Of a stretch of 25,489 bases of DNA, positions 16,266 through 23,399 are shown piece after piece (position 1 is the stretch's first letter; each line of letters begins with the position of its first letter). The notes under the pieces were generated by a model. The model was not told where the DNA came from. It was given only the letters and a program-made list of their open reading frames with translations, and ran no database searches. The position numbers and the translations under genes are program-made. Location: IMG/VR virus record IMGVR_UViG_3300037882_001185, positions 1 to 25,489 of that record. One strand, given 5' to 3'. This DNA comes from a virus.

Positions 16266-17417
16266 TTAGGCCCAGCCTACGTCCAAGTGCCCGTAGAACG
16301 CGGAGTTCGTCGGGGTTGCCGCGCCGTGGTAGAGCAGCCACGCGAGACACGCGCCGTCGCGTACACGAGGGAGACTCGGGACTTGGTGCATCAGGTCGCG
16401 CTCAGCGGCCACACCAACCGTCGTCATGGGGAGAGTCAGGAGCGGAACGTACAGGACGTTCGCCAGTTCGCCTGACAGGTAGGAGGCGGACAGGTTGAAC
16501 TGGGTGCACAAACGGAGGCCGGAATCCCCGGCGGCCAGCGGCATGGCTGGGCCATACTTACCGGAGCCGGTACCTGAGTACACGATGAGCCCGTTCGCCG
16601 CGGCGGTCTTGCCGATCGGCAGGGTGTTCGGGGTCAGGTTGCCCGCGTTGTCCGACTGGTCAGTGTAGGTGAGGCGGATGCTCGGAGTCGCCGCGCCCAT
16701 CGCGGTGGAGTTCGAGTTAACCACCATAGCCTGAACGCCGGCACCGTTGGTGTACCGGGGTAGGACGCAGGTAGTCGAGTGAACGCCAGTGCCGGCATCC
16801 GTGATATCAATGGCCGTCCCGGCAACTGCGTTCGCGTAGCTCGTGGCCAGCTTGAACGTGGTGTCGGTGACGTAGATCGTCCAGTAGTCTGTGGCCAGAG
16901 ATAGGCCCGCTGGGAGCGTGGTGGTCGTGGTCAACTGAACGCGGGTCGTGTGGTCGAGCTGGTTGTTGCTGTGGGTGCAGACATCAGTGCCGGGGTCAGC
17001 CGTGAACGTGCCGAGAGTGGTAAGAGCGTTGGTCAACGCTTGGTCGCCCGTCGTGGTGACTGAGGTGATGCGGTACCAGCCGAGGAGATCGACCAGCATG
17101 GCCACTGCGGGCATTGTGGTGCCGGCTGCGCTGAACGACGAGGCGTTGATGATGTGCTTGGTCTCCGGGCTAACGTCGCCGCCGTGCTGGATCCCGGTCG
17201 CATTGGCCGTAGTGTCCTTCAACTGCTGGAACGCCAAGTTGGTACCAGTATTGATAATGGCGTCCGCACCCGGGTTGCCACCCCCACGGAACAGACTGGA
17301 CCACTCGCCCGCTGTAGCTGCCGTGGTCGGCAGCATGTTCTTGTTCCAGTCCACGCGCTTGAACTTGCGCGACACGGAAACCTTATTGATAAAGTCGTCG
17401 AAGGAGGAATAGCCCAT
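16266..17417 (-). CDS. Structural protein, paralogue of the 284-aa gene, with inserted module
   Basis: The 383-residue protein is a paralogue of its upstream neighbour. Shared blocks are HGGDVSPETKH (78-88), VLPRYTNGAGVQ (218-229), the LTYTDQSDNAGNLTP block (249-263), KYGPAMPLAAGDSG (287-300) and the end region SLPRVRDGACLAWLL (348-362). The difference is about 80 extra residues (roughly 135-216) between the WYRI and LPRY blocks. This insert, with TTTTLPAGLSLATDYWTIYV and TFKLATSYANAVAGTAIDIT, is a module I recognise from other phage structural proteins, where short repeats of this type link strands. It starts 3 bases after the neighbour's stop. A surface (decoration or fibre) protein is likely; the exact place in the virion is not shown. 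Confidence 0.82.
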   Translation of the reverse strand: MGYSSFDDFINKVSVSRKFKRVDWNKNMLPTTAATAGEWSSLFRGGGNPGADAIINTGTNLAFQQLKDTTANATGIQHGGDVSPETKHIINASSFSAAGTTMPAVAMLVDLLGWYRITSVTTTGDQALTNALTTLGTFTADPGTDVCTHSNNQLDHTTRVQLTTTTTLPAGLSLATDYWTIYVTDTTFKLATSYANAVAGTAIDITDAGTGVHSTTCVLPRYTNGAGVQAMVVNSNSTAMGAATPSIRLTYTDQSDNAGNLTPNTLPIGKTAAANGLIVYSGTGSGKYGPAMPLAAGDSGLRLCTQFNLSASYLSGELANVLYVPLLTLPMTTVGVAAERDLMHQVPSLPRVRDGACLAWLLYHGAATPTNSAFYGHLDVGWA

Positions 17418-17420
17418 GGG

Positions 17421-18275
17421 TTAGTTCCAGGTGGTGGTGAGGATGCCATGAAGCGAGACGCCCGAAAGCGACCCCTGGGGGCAGCACAAAAGGTTGAGGT
17501 ACGCGCCGTCTTCGATCTCCGGGAGACTCGGGCGGTCAGTGACGTAGTTGACTTCGACCGGCGCGGCTTGTTCGCGCAGGATGAAGTTGGCGAGCGGCTT
17601 GACGAGGACGAAGGTGATGAGGCCCACGTCGGCGCCGAGCATGGTCACAGACTCGATGGACCGGGCGCCCGTGTCGGTCCCCTGGAGGGCGAGGAAGGGC
17701 CCCTGGGCCAAGGCGTTCGCGTTTTGCGAACTGACTATGGCGCCGTTGAACGTCGCGGTATTGCAGATGCAAATCGGGGTCGTCCGACCTGCTACGCCGT
17801 CTTGGTTGGTGTAGCTCACCGTGAAGGACTGGCCGCCAGTCTGCGCGCCCACGAGGACTGGCATGATCTGGACGCCCGCGCCGTCGGTGTACCGGGGCAG
17901 GGGGACTGTGTTGTCCATCACCTGCGGGTCGGTGTCGCCCTGGTCGACGAAGGGGTAATACAGCAGGTAGTCGCAGAGGCAGAGGACCAGCGGAAGTCCG
18001 GTGCTACTGGTCGAGAGAATCAAGGTTTCGCGAAGATGCTTAGTCGCCGGGGCTACGTCGCTGCCGTGGAACAGCCCTTCGTTGCCGGCCAGGACCGCAG
18101 CGACTAGCGGGGTGTTGGCGTAGTAATTCGGGACTGGGTTCCCAGGAGACATGCTCATGTCGAACCAGATACCGGCGACCGTCGTCACTGCGGGCGTTTT
18201 GCGGAACGAGTAGCGCCGAACACGCCCCTGCGTTTCAGCATCCACTGTGGCTCGGAGGTTCGGGAACCCCGCCAT
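17421..18275 (-). CDS. Structural protein, paralogue of the 383-aa gene, 284 aa
   Basis: The 284-residue protein has the same core as the following gene: HGSDVAPATKH (70-80), PLPRYTDGAGVQ (125-136), VSYTNQDGVAGRTTP (153-167), GPFLALQGTDTGA (192-204), and DRPSLPEIEDGAYLNLL (247-263). Between the YYP and PLPRY blocks it has only a 17-residue loop where the paralogue carries its insert. The N-terminus starts MAGFPNLRATVDAETQGRVR and includes AGIWFDMSMSPGNPVPNYYA. The composition (Thr/Gly/Ala-rich, no signal, no catalytic motif) and the neighbours indicate a virion protein, perhaps a capsid or fibre component. Tandem duplication with later insertion is the simplest explanation of the pair. Confidence 0.82.
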   Translation of the reverse strand: MAGFPNLRATVDAETQGRVRRYSFRKTPAVTTVAGIWFDMSMSPGNPVPNYYANTPLVAAVLAGNEGLFHGSDVAPATKHLRETLILSTSSTGLPLVLCLCDYLLYYPFVDQGDTDPQVMDNTVPLPRYTDGAGVQIMPVLVGAQTGGQSFTVSYTNQDGVAGRTTPICICNTATFNGAIVSSQNANALAQGPFLALQGTDTGARSIESVTMLGADVGLITFVLVKPLANFILREQAAPVEVNYVTDRPSLPEIEDGAYLNLLCCPQGSLSGVSLHGILTTTWN

Positions 18276-18276
18276 G

Positions 18277-18717
18277 TTAGTTGACCTGGGCCGTCATGGT
18301 GCCGGGGGCGAAGATCGGCTGGATCGGGGAACTGATCGGGAGGTTCGCGGACAGGGCGCCTGACACCAGAATCATGGTCGCGCCTGACACTTCGAGGCCG
18401 ATCGAGAAGTAGGTGGCAGTCGCGGAGCCCGCTGTGCACTGGCCGAAGGTGACAGCCGCGACGTTGGAGATCGTGTCCAGGGCCCGGCTGAACCCGCCAG
18501 CGGTGCGCGGCACAGCGACTCGCGCGTACCCGGTGTACGCAACTTCGTTCGTCGCCTGGGTTCCAGCCTCGCCGGGGTCCGCCGTGTGAAGAGCAATGTA
18601 GAAGTTCCCGGCGGCCACGCTGGCCAGGAGCCCCGCCGCGTCTCCGATGTCCGCGAAGTCGATGTTGAGGAACAGGAGGTCGAGGAGCGCACCCTCAGCG
18701 GCGTCAGACATGCTCAT
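18277..18717 (-). CDS. Tail-fibre-like / structural protein, 146 aa
   Basis: The core FYIALHTADPGEAGTQATNE (residues 39-58) followed by VAYTGYARVAVPRTAGGFSR is the hallmark of a widespread small phage structural family annotated as tail fibre protein. The first part has an aromatic-hydrophobic strand then Ala/Asp/Pro, the second YxRV and a serine/arginine turn. The pattern continues with VAAVTFGQCTAGSATATYFS and ends in ISSPIQPIFAPGTMTAQVN. N-terminal residues MSMSDAAEGALLDLLFLNID are the helix found in this family. The start has AAGGA 6 bases upstream; a second ATG two codons on is also possible. In relatives the protein is a small virion component near fibres or capsid, but its exact role is not well known. 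Confidence 0.87.
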   Translation of the reverse strand: MSMSDAAEGALLDLLFLNIDFADIGDAAGLLASVAAGNFYIALHTADPGEAGTQATNEVAYTGYARVAVPRTAGGFSRALDTISNVAAVTFGQCTAGSATATYFSIGLEVSGATMILVSGALSANLPISSPIQPIFAPGTMTAQVN

Positions 18718-18726
18718 GGAAGATCC

Positions 18727-19440
18727 TTATGGGACGAGGATAGAAGTGAGCTGGTCGCCGGTGTAAACGAAGGTCTTAGAGGGGTACTTCCCGGTCCCGA
18801 CGATGCTGGTCAACCGGTTGTTGCCGTCATAGACGAAGACTTGTGTACCGTACCCATCGGTCATGCTAGTCAATAGTTCGCCCGTGTAGGCCAGCGTCCG
18901 GCCCACGGCGTCAAGCTGTAAAGTCTCGCGTGCATCCCGCGGAGTGTTGGCGTCGAGAAGCTCAAGGCCCGTTACGCCGCCCCCGATGACGGCCGCGGAG
19001 TCGATCCAGCCGGGGTCGATCTTGCCATCTCCGCGCGCTTGGGGGACAGCGTCGGGGGTCGGGGTAACAGTAACGGTAAAAGGGAGCACAACGTCGGTGC
19101 CATCGGTACCGACGTTGGCAGAATAAAGGCTCGCCGTGTCGGGTGCCAGAGCCTTGTAAACCGGGTACGCCGACCCTGGTGCAAGCTGGCCCGCTGCGGC
19201 TGTGAGAGAGTAAACGACGTTGACAGAAAGGCCGGTGAGCCCGTCGAGTTCTCCGCCAGTAACCAGCTCGAAGCGCTGGAGGGCGACATCCCCGACGAGC
19301 CCATCGTACCCAGTAGCTGCTGAGGCCAGGGCGTACCGCCCCGCAGCCTGCAAGTACACAGGCTGACCGCGGCGAAAGCCGTGGCCATCCTGGTACTTCC
19401 AAGCCGCTGTCCGACCTCCCGGTTGGGTTGGGCCGGGCAT
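18727..19440 (-). CDS. Structural protein with YD-like C-terminal repeats, 237 aa
   Basis: Residues 26-105 form a module frequent in phage fibre proteins (GQPVYLQAAGRYALASAATG, LVGDVALQRFELVTGGELDG, LSVNVVYSLTAAAGQLAPGS). A proline linker near 124-135 and the DGKIDPGWID motif (138-147) follow. The C-terminus has three approximate repeats, LAYTGELLTSM (183-193), FVYDGNNRLTSIV (202-214) and FVYTGDQLTSILV (224-236), spaced about 20 residues apart and resembling YD/RHS-type strands. The protein is probably virion-attached. No Shine-Dalgarno better than weak is seen before the ATG at 19438-19440, and the start lies 11 bases after the upstream stop, so translation may rely on coupling. Confidence 0.82.
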   Translation of the reverse strand: MPGPTQPGGRTAAWKYQDGHGFRRGQPVYLQAAGRYALASAATGYDGLVGDVALQRFELVTGGELDGLTGLSVNVVYSLTAAAGQLAPGSAYPVYKALAPDTASLYSANVGTDGTDVVLPFTVTVTPTPDAVPQARGDGKIDPGWIDSAAVIGGGVTGLELLDANTPRDARETLQLDAVGRTLAYTGELLTSMTDGYGTQVFVYDGNNRLTSIVGTGKYPSKTFVYTGDQLTSILVP

Positions 19441-19451
19441 GGCGGTTCAGC

Positions 19452-20318
19452 TTACGAGACGACCAACGGGACGAGGTCGACGGTATTGGCCGACGCCACG
19501 AACACGTTGTACGATTCGGCGTCGTACGGCTGGTTGGCCGTCAAGGCGCCGCCGGTGACGGTGATGACATCCGCTGCGTCGAGCACCCACACGTCCACGT
19601 TCTGACCGACACCCGGGGCTTCGTTGAAGAGCAGGGCCCGCGCCGAGGTGGTGCCGGCGGAAGTGATGGTCACGACTTGGCCAGCAGTCTTCGCGACTTG
19701 CAGGGGCGGCGTGATGGCGACGTTGATCTCGGTCGTGCCGTTCAGGGAGATGGTCGTGGCGGTAGCGTAGTAGATCTGCGAGTCGGCAGCACCGGCGCCG
19801 GTGGCAACCGTGATCTGATCGCCGACCAGAATGGTGTTGGTGTCAGCACCTGAGCTGGCGATCGACATCAAGGTCGAACCCACGAGCAAGTTCGCCGCGG
19901 TCGTGCCTTTGATCGAGAGAGTCGCGTCCGCGATGGCAGTGCCGCCGCCGTACGCAACCACATAGCCCAGGGCCGGAGCAACCTGATCGCCACGAGCGCG
20001 GAACTTGGCCGCAGTCGGGCCACCGAGGCCGGTGAACATCGCCACAACGCGGAGCTGATTGGACAGGGCCAGGGCGCCGCCGATGGTGTTCTGGGGGACG
20101 TTGACGGTGGTCGGGAGGGCGAACGCCTTGTTGCCCGAGATGCTCTGCTTGAAGCTGGCGAACTTGGTCGGGCTGTTGTTGGCCGGGCTGTTGGCGCCGT
20201 ACAGGGTTGCGCCAGCAATACTGCGCAGGGTAATGTGATTACCGACCTGGAAGGGGGAGGTGGTGTTGAGAGTGACCGCAGTCGCGGTGACGCTCTTGAT
20301 GACGGTGGCGGAAGCCAT
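19452..20318 (-). CDS. Strand-rich structural protein, 288 aa
   Basis: The 288-residue protein starts MASATVIKSVTATAVTLNTT behind GAGGA with 6-base spacing. It is dominated by short Thr/Ala/Gly/Val strands, for example TLNTTSPFQVGNHITLRSIA, GYVVAYGGGTAIADATLSIK and TILVGDQITVATGAGAADSQ. The last third (WVLDAADVITVTGGALTANQ) resembles decorative phage protein modules. Only two Met other than the start and little charge suit a virion surface protein. I do not recognise a family with a known function. It opens the six-gene structural block behind the terminase region, after a 95-base intergenic gap. Confidence 0.78.
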   Translation of the reverse strand: MASATVIKSVTATAVTLNTTSPFQVGNHITLRSIAGATLYGANSPANNSPTKFASFKQSISGNKAFALPTTVNVPQNTIGGALALSNQLRVVAMFTGLGGPTAAKFRARGDQVAPALGYVVAYGGGTAIADATLSIKGTTAANLLVGSTLMSIASSGADTNTILVGDQITVATGAGAADSQIYYATATTISLNGTTEINVAITPPLQVAKTAGQVVTITSAGTTSARALLFNEAPGVGQNVDVWVLDAADVITVTGGALTANQPYDAESYNVFVASANTVDLVPLVVS

Positions 20319-20367
20319 GGGGTGTCCTCGGGGAGGAAGGGGTGTGGTGTCAGAATCTAGACGGAGC

Positions 20368-20381
20368 CAGGGTAGACCCTG
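20368..20381. promoter_or_regulatory. Short palindrome in the gap before the structural block
   Basis: CAGGGT, two bases, ACCCTG is a perfect 6-bp inverted repeat in the 95-base gap between the 98-residue gene and the 288-residue gene. The two-base spacer is too short for a stable RNA hairpin, so protein binding is a likelier use than termination. No good promoter or T run accompanies it. It may be chance. Confidence 0.25.
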
Positions 20382-20413
20382 ACGGCGTTCATACTACTGG
20401 GCTATTTCGGACT

Positions 20414-20710
20414 TCAAGGGGCAACTGTGACGTGACGGAACAGGACCGGCTTTCCGACCAGGGTGGAAGCGAGGAACTGCTTGCCAGTCACGGTCTTACA
20501 CCATATCTGCCCTGCCTTATCTTGGTACAGATCGTAGGGCTTCAGGAGCAGGGCTTGCTCGGGTGTTAGGACAATTCTCCATCCCAGATGGTTTCGTATG
20601 TGACACAGAACCCGGCCCGGTTCGGTGGGGTGCGGGTAGTTAGAAGACCCGCGGTAGTACACGAGTGGGATCTTCCAGCTCGGTTTCCCCAGGGAGGAGT
20701 TCGTCGACAT
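20414..20710 (-). CDS. Unknown small protein overlapping terminase 3' end, 98 aa
   Basis: The frame runs through WKIPLVYYRGSSNYPHPTEP, CHIRNHLGWRIVLTPEQALL and KPYDLYQDKAGQIWCKTVTG, ending RHVTVAP. The ATG at 20708-20710 gives 98 residues and a 71-base overlap with the terminase gene, but it has no good Shine-Dalgarno. A GTG at 20660-20662 (82 residues, 23-base overlap, GGAAG 9 bases upstream) is a plausible alternative. No family is recognised. The sequence outside the overlap reads as a normal compact protein. It may be a packaging accessory or an unrelated small virion protein. Confidence 0.6.
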   Translation of the reverse strand: MSTNSSLGKPSWKIPLVYYRGSSNYPHPTEPGRVLCHIRNHLGWRIVLTPEQALLLKPYDLYQDKAGQIWCKTVTGKQFLASTLVGKPVLFRHVTVAP

Positions 20711-22304
20711 CGCTGGCGAACCACGCCTTCGCAGGGTCTCGCTTGGGCTTGGGACTGTCGCCCTCCGTATTGTCCCAAGCAAGCTGCTCCATCGGCCCGA
20801 GCTTCCCCAGTTCTGGGAGTTCGACCTTCGCCGACGGGCGGCGCACTTCGGTCCAGGACAGAAGAGGCAGGTACTGCGTATCGACGATGTCGTCTACTTC
20901 GGATACGCCCCGCTGCCCAGTGAAAGCCATGAACTGGGGTATCACCACTTCACGGGTGAACTGGCTGTCGATGTGAAAGACTTTGCCGGCGGCCATATGG
21001 GCGACGAGGCCGCTGGCATGCTCGCCCTTGTTCGTGGTGCGATTGAAGGCGATGATGCGGGGGTAGACGCGGCGGGCTTCTTGCTCGCGTCTATACGCGC
21101 CCTGCGCGGTGTTCCACAGCCCGCCCTTCTCGATAAAAATGCCCTTGGCGTCGAACTTCTGGTACAGGTCGAACGTCGCCTTGTGCCCGATATCGGGGGT
21201 GACTTTGGCGTGGTAGGGGTCGACGAAGTACAGGTTATCGTCGATATCGACGGCGAAAGGCTGGCTGACGTGGGGGTCGCCGTTCTCGTTTGTACCAAAA
21301 TCGGTACTTATGTACCAGCGCAGGTTCGCGGGGAACTTCTCGCGGGGGAGTAACTTGAACCACTTGCGCTGGAACAGCATGCCGGAATCGAGGAGCGGGT
21401 CCTGTTGATACATCGCCTGCCAGATCCATTCCTGGCCCGCTTCGATCTTGGTCTGCTTCGTCAGTCGACACCACTCGTCAGTGAAGCGTTCCTTATGGAC
21501 TGACTCGCCGGCCTTCCGCCAGGAGCAGTCTTCGGTGGCCACCATCGGGTAAATACAGTTCGTCCACGGACGGGCGCGGAGTTTGAGTAGGCGCCCGATC
21601 AGGTCTTCGGGGTGCCATCTCTGGTGGATGACGACGATCGCTCCATACGGGTGGAGACGCGACTCGGCGACGGACAGGAGGAACTTGAAGACGTGTTCTT
21701 GATGGAGTTCGCTGCGCGCCTCCTGTTCGTTCTTGAAGGGGTCGTCGACGACCAGGACGTGCGCGCGGCGCCCAAGGGAGCCGCCGTCGACGCCGATGAA
21801 AGTCGCCTTGCCGCCGAGGGTCGAGGTGAAGTAGTCCTTGGCGTTGGATGTTCCAGAGAGGGCGAGTTTGGGGTGGATCTCGGCGAACCGCGGGTCGTTG
21901 ATGCGGTTGCGGGTGTCTTCGCCCACCTTCTGCCCCAGATCGGCTCCGTGGGTGACGTAGATGAAGTCCCAGTCGGGGTGCCGGCCCATGGCGTGGCTGA
22001 TGAAGTGAACGCCTGACATCAGGGTCTTGCCGATACCGGGGGGTGTCTGAAGAATCAGGCGCGGGCCGCCATTACTCTGGGACGGGTTCTTCTCGCCCTG
22101 CTCCACCAGTTTCAGCACCCCATCCAGGTGCATGCAGATCTCGCGGTGCACACCACCGGTGATCCACTTAGGCTCGAAGGCTTCGATCTGGCTCAGGACG
22201 GAAGTGCGCGCCTTGAGTTGCAGGGCGGCGGCGTTCGCGTACTGGGACCGGATGTCACTCTTCGAGGTAGTCGTCGGCAACGGGGGCTGGAGCGGGGCTA
22301 ACAA
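20640..22304 (-). CDS. terL: Terminase large subunit
   Basis: The 554-residue DNA-packaging motor has both enzyme domains visible. The ATPase has Walker A TPPGIGKT (87-94), Walker B VLVVDD (183-188) and the coupling motif VVIHQRWHPEDLIGRLL (224-240). The nuclease has STDFG with Asp335, IEKGG with Glu392 and a late acidic DDIVD (471-475) as expected metal ligands. The start is TTG at 22302-22304, chosen because GAGGAG lies 7 bases upstream and no in-frame ATG or better GTG is near. This overlaps the preceding gene by 50 bases. The product recognises and cuts concatemeric DNA and pumps it into the prohead through the portal. Regulation at the level of translation by the weak start codon is possible. 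Confidence 0.96.
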   Translation of the reverse strand: MLAPLQPPLPTTTSKSDIRSQYANAAALQLKARTSVLSQIEAFEPKWITGGVHREICMHLDGVLKLVEQGEKNPSQSNGGPRLILQTPPGIGKTLMSGVHFISHAMGRHPDWDFIYVTHGADLGQKVGEDTRNRINDPRFAEIHPKLALSGTSNAKDYFTSTLGGKATFIGVDGGSLGRRAHVLVVDDPFKNEQEARSELHQEHVFKFLLSVAESRLHPYGAIVVIHQRWHPEDLIGRLLKLRARPWTNCIYPMVATEDCSWRKAGESVHKERFTDEWCRLTKQTKIEAGQEWIWQAMYQQDPLLDSGMLFQRKWFKLLPREKFPANLRWYISTDFGTNENGDPHVSQPFAVDIDDNLYFVDPYHAKVTPDIGHKATFDLYQKFDAKGIFIEKGGLWNTAQGAYRREQEARRVYPRIIAFNRTTNKGEHASGLVAHMAAGKVFHIDSQFTREVVIPQFMAFTGQRGVSEVDDIVDTQYLPLLSWTEVRRPSAKVELPELGKLGPMEQLAWDNTEGDSPKPKRDPAKAWFASDVDELLPGETELEDPTRVLPRVF

Positions 22305-22707
22305 CGGGGGTCTCCTCGGGGGCGGGGGTCTTCAGTTCCTCGAACTGGGCTTCGATGACCCGTGCGAGTTGGGAGAGGGGCATCCGCTTGATGTCTTCGG
22401 GGTCGATCGGGAGGTTCTCCAAGTCGGCCGCACGGTCCTCATCAACCTCTGCCGTCTTCGCGTCAGGGAGGCGCTTCTTGACGAGGGCGTCTAAGAGCTT
22501 CAGTCTTTGTTCGTCGGAGAGTGCAGTCGCGGTACCAACTTCCTCCCCGGTTACAAGGTCGATTTTCTTCAGGTGCCCCGTGAGGGCGGCTTCGATCTGG
22601 AGGGCGAGACAGGCCGCGGCTGGGATGCCTTGCCGGAGCTGCTTTGTGGTCAGCTCGACTCCGTCACCGCGGACGGGGCCTTTGGCTCGGATGAGGGCGA
22701 ATGCCAT
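22255..22707 (-). CDS. Candidate terminase small subunit, 150 aa
   Basis: The 150-residue protein lies directly upstream of the large terminase and overlaps it by 50 bases. It starts MAFALIRAKGPVRGDGVELT behind AGGAG with 7-base spacing. The middle has helical segments (LRQGIPAAACLALQIEAALT, LSDEQRLKLLDALVKKRL) and the end is acidic and proline-rich (TPAPEETPVVSPAPAPVADD). No clear helix-turn-helix is visible, so the call depends on position and size rather than motif. In tailed phages the small subunit binds the packaging site and regulates the large one. The alternative is an unrelated early-late protein of the same operon. It is the first gene of the leftward cluster. Confidence 0.6.
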   Translation of the reverse strand: MAFALIRAKGPVRGDGVELTTKQLRQGIPAAACLALQIEAALTGHLKKIDLVTGEEVGTATALSDEQRLKLLDALVKKRLPDAKTAEVDEDRAADLENLPIDPEDIKRMPLSQLARVIEAQFEELKTPAPEETPVVSPAPAPVADDYLEE

Positions 22708-23071
22708 CGCAGGTCTCCTACCGAGAAGTTAGCAGGGCCAGCTCCAATAGCAAACGAACCTTCACAACTTATCGTATGTTCACACCTGTTTACTATGCCA
22801 AAACCCACGCCGCGGAGGGAGGGGGGTGCCCTACCTCGCGGGTCCCATCGCCCGCCCCCACGCGACTCGACTTCGGTACCCTCTCCCCTCTCCCGCCCTC
22901 CTGTCGCTCCTCCCCCTCTTGCGAGCGAGTCTCGTCTGGCACACCTGTCTACTCCTGCGAAGTATTGCGCCAGACGTTGCAAGGTAAAGCCCTGGTGGAT
23001 GTCTCGTCTGTCTAATGGGCTGGCGGATCGGGTAGGGGCATCGGTGGGCAGGGGCGCACGGTGGCAATTCC

Positions 23072-23127
23072 TGGCGGGGCAGCTCTGGAGGTGTAGTTTT
23101 GGAGGTACAGCTCTGGCGGGGCAGTTT
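23072..23127. repeat. Four 14-bp tandem repeats with alternating ends
   Basis: Four direct units of 14 bases are contiguous: TGGCGGGGCAGCTC (23072), TGGAGGTGTAGTTT (23086), TGGAGGTACAGCTC (23100) and TGGCGGGGCAGTTT (23114), followed by a partial unit TGGAGGGG. Their last three bases alternate CTC/TTT/CTC/TTT, so a 28-bp higher-order unit is present. They lie in the gene-free region, as iterons would, but they could also be operator or simple repeat sequence. Confidence 0.65.
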
Positions 23128-23152
23128 TGGAGGGGTCGGGGTCGGGGGCGGG

Positions 23153-23173
23153 TGTGTAGGATTTCCCTACACA
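23153..23173. other. 8-bp stem hairpin
   Basis: TGTGTAGG, five-base loop ATTTC, CCTACACA forms a perfect 8-bp stem immediately after the 14-bp repeats and a G-rich run. No T tract follows on either strand within a few bases, so it is not a standard terminator. It may belong to the repeat/origin structure. Confidence 0.5.
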
Positions 23174-23235
23174 TGGGTCCAAACAGAGTAGCAAAGTCAT
23201 AACACCTTTATTTTCAAGTCCCTCCCTTATCTCTA

Positions 23236-23363
23236 TTCACTTGTCTATTATGCTCTATGAGGTTTGGGGGTACCCCTCTTCCGGTAGGGGGTAGGTGGGC
23301 CGTAGGGTGGGCCACCCCCACCCCCCACCCCCGAAGCTTCTAGACCCCCATTAGACAAGTGAA
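23236..23363. repeat. 12-bp inverted repeat framing a G/C-run segment
   Basis: TTCACTTGTCTA at 23236-23247 and its exact complement at 23352-23363 face each other across 104 bases. Between them are the palindrome GGGGTACCCC, several runs of G, a GGGTGG/CCACCC inverted repeat and runs of C, giving strand asymmetry that switches from G to C. The arms belong to the TGTCTA motif family. A pair of binding sites or an origin-like element is possible. Confidence 0.6.
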
Positions 23364-23381
23364 GCGGCCCCCACAACCCCC

Positions 23382-23399
23382 GCAACCCCAATGGGTTGC
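23382..23399. other. 7-bp stem hairpin
   Basis: GCAACCC, loop CAAT, GGGTTGC is a perfect 7-bp hairpin. Downstream on the plus strand comes CAACTTATCTAGTG and, after 13 bases, a run of five T. The distance is too great for a classical terminator. It could be a regulatory structure or an origin component. Confidence 0.45.

Noticed and set aside
15553-16350. 265-residue arginine-rich frame on the minus strand
   Set aside because: It overlaps the 195-residue structural gene and reads as Arg/Pro/His-rich shadow sequence.
22507-23202. 231-residue plus-strand frame and an opposite 174-residue frame in the divergent region
   Set aside because: Both overlap the small terminase candidate at one end and consist of Pro/Arg/Ser-rich low-complexity sequence over repeats; no ribosome site supports them.
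23213-23251. Rightward promoter with TATTAT at 23246 as -10
   Set aside because: No -35-like element is found at a usual distance, and the site is within a repeated motif that explains it better.
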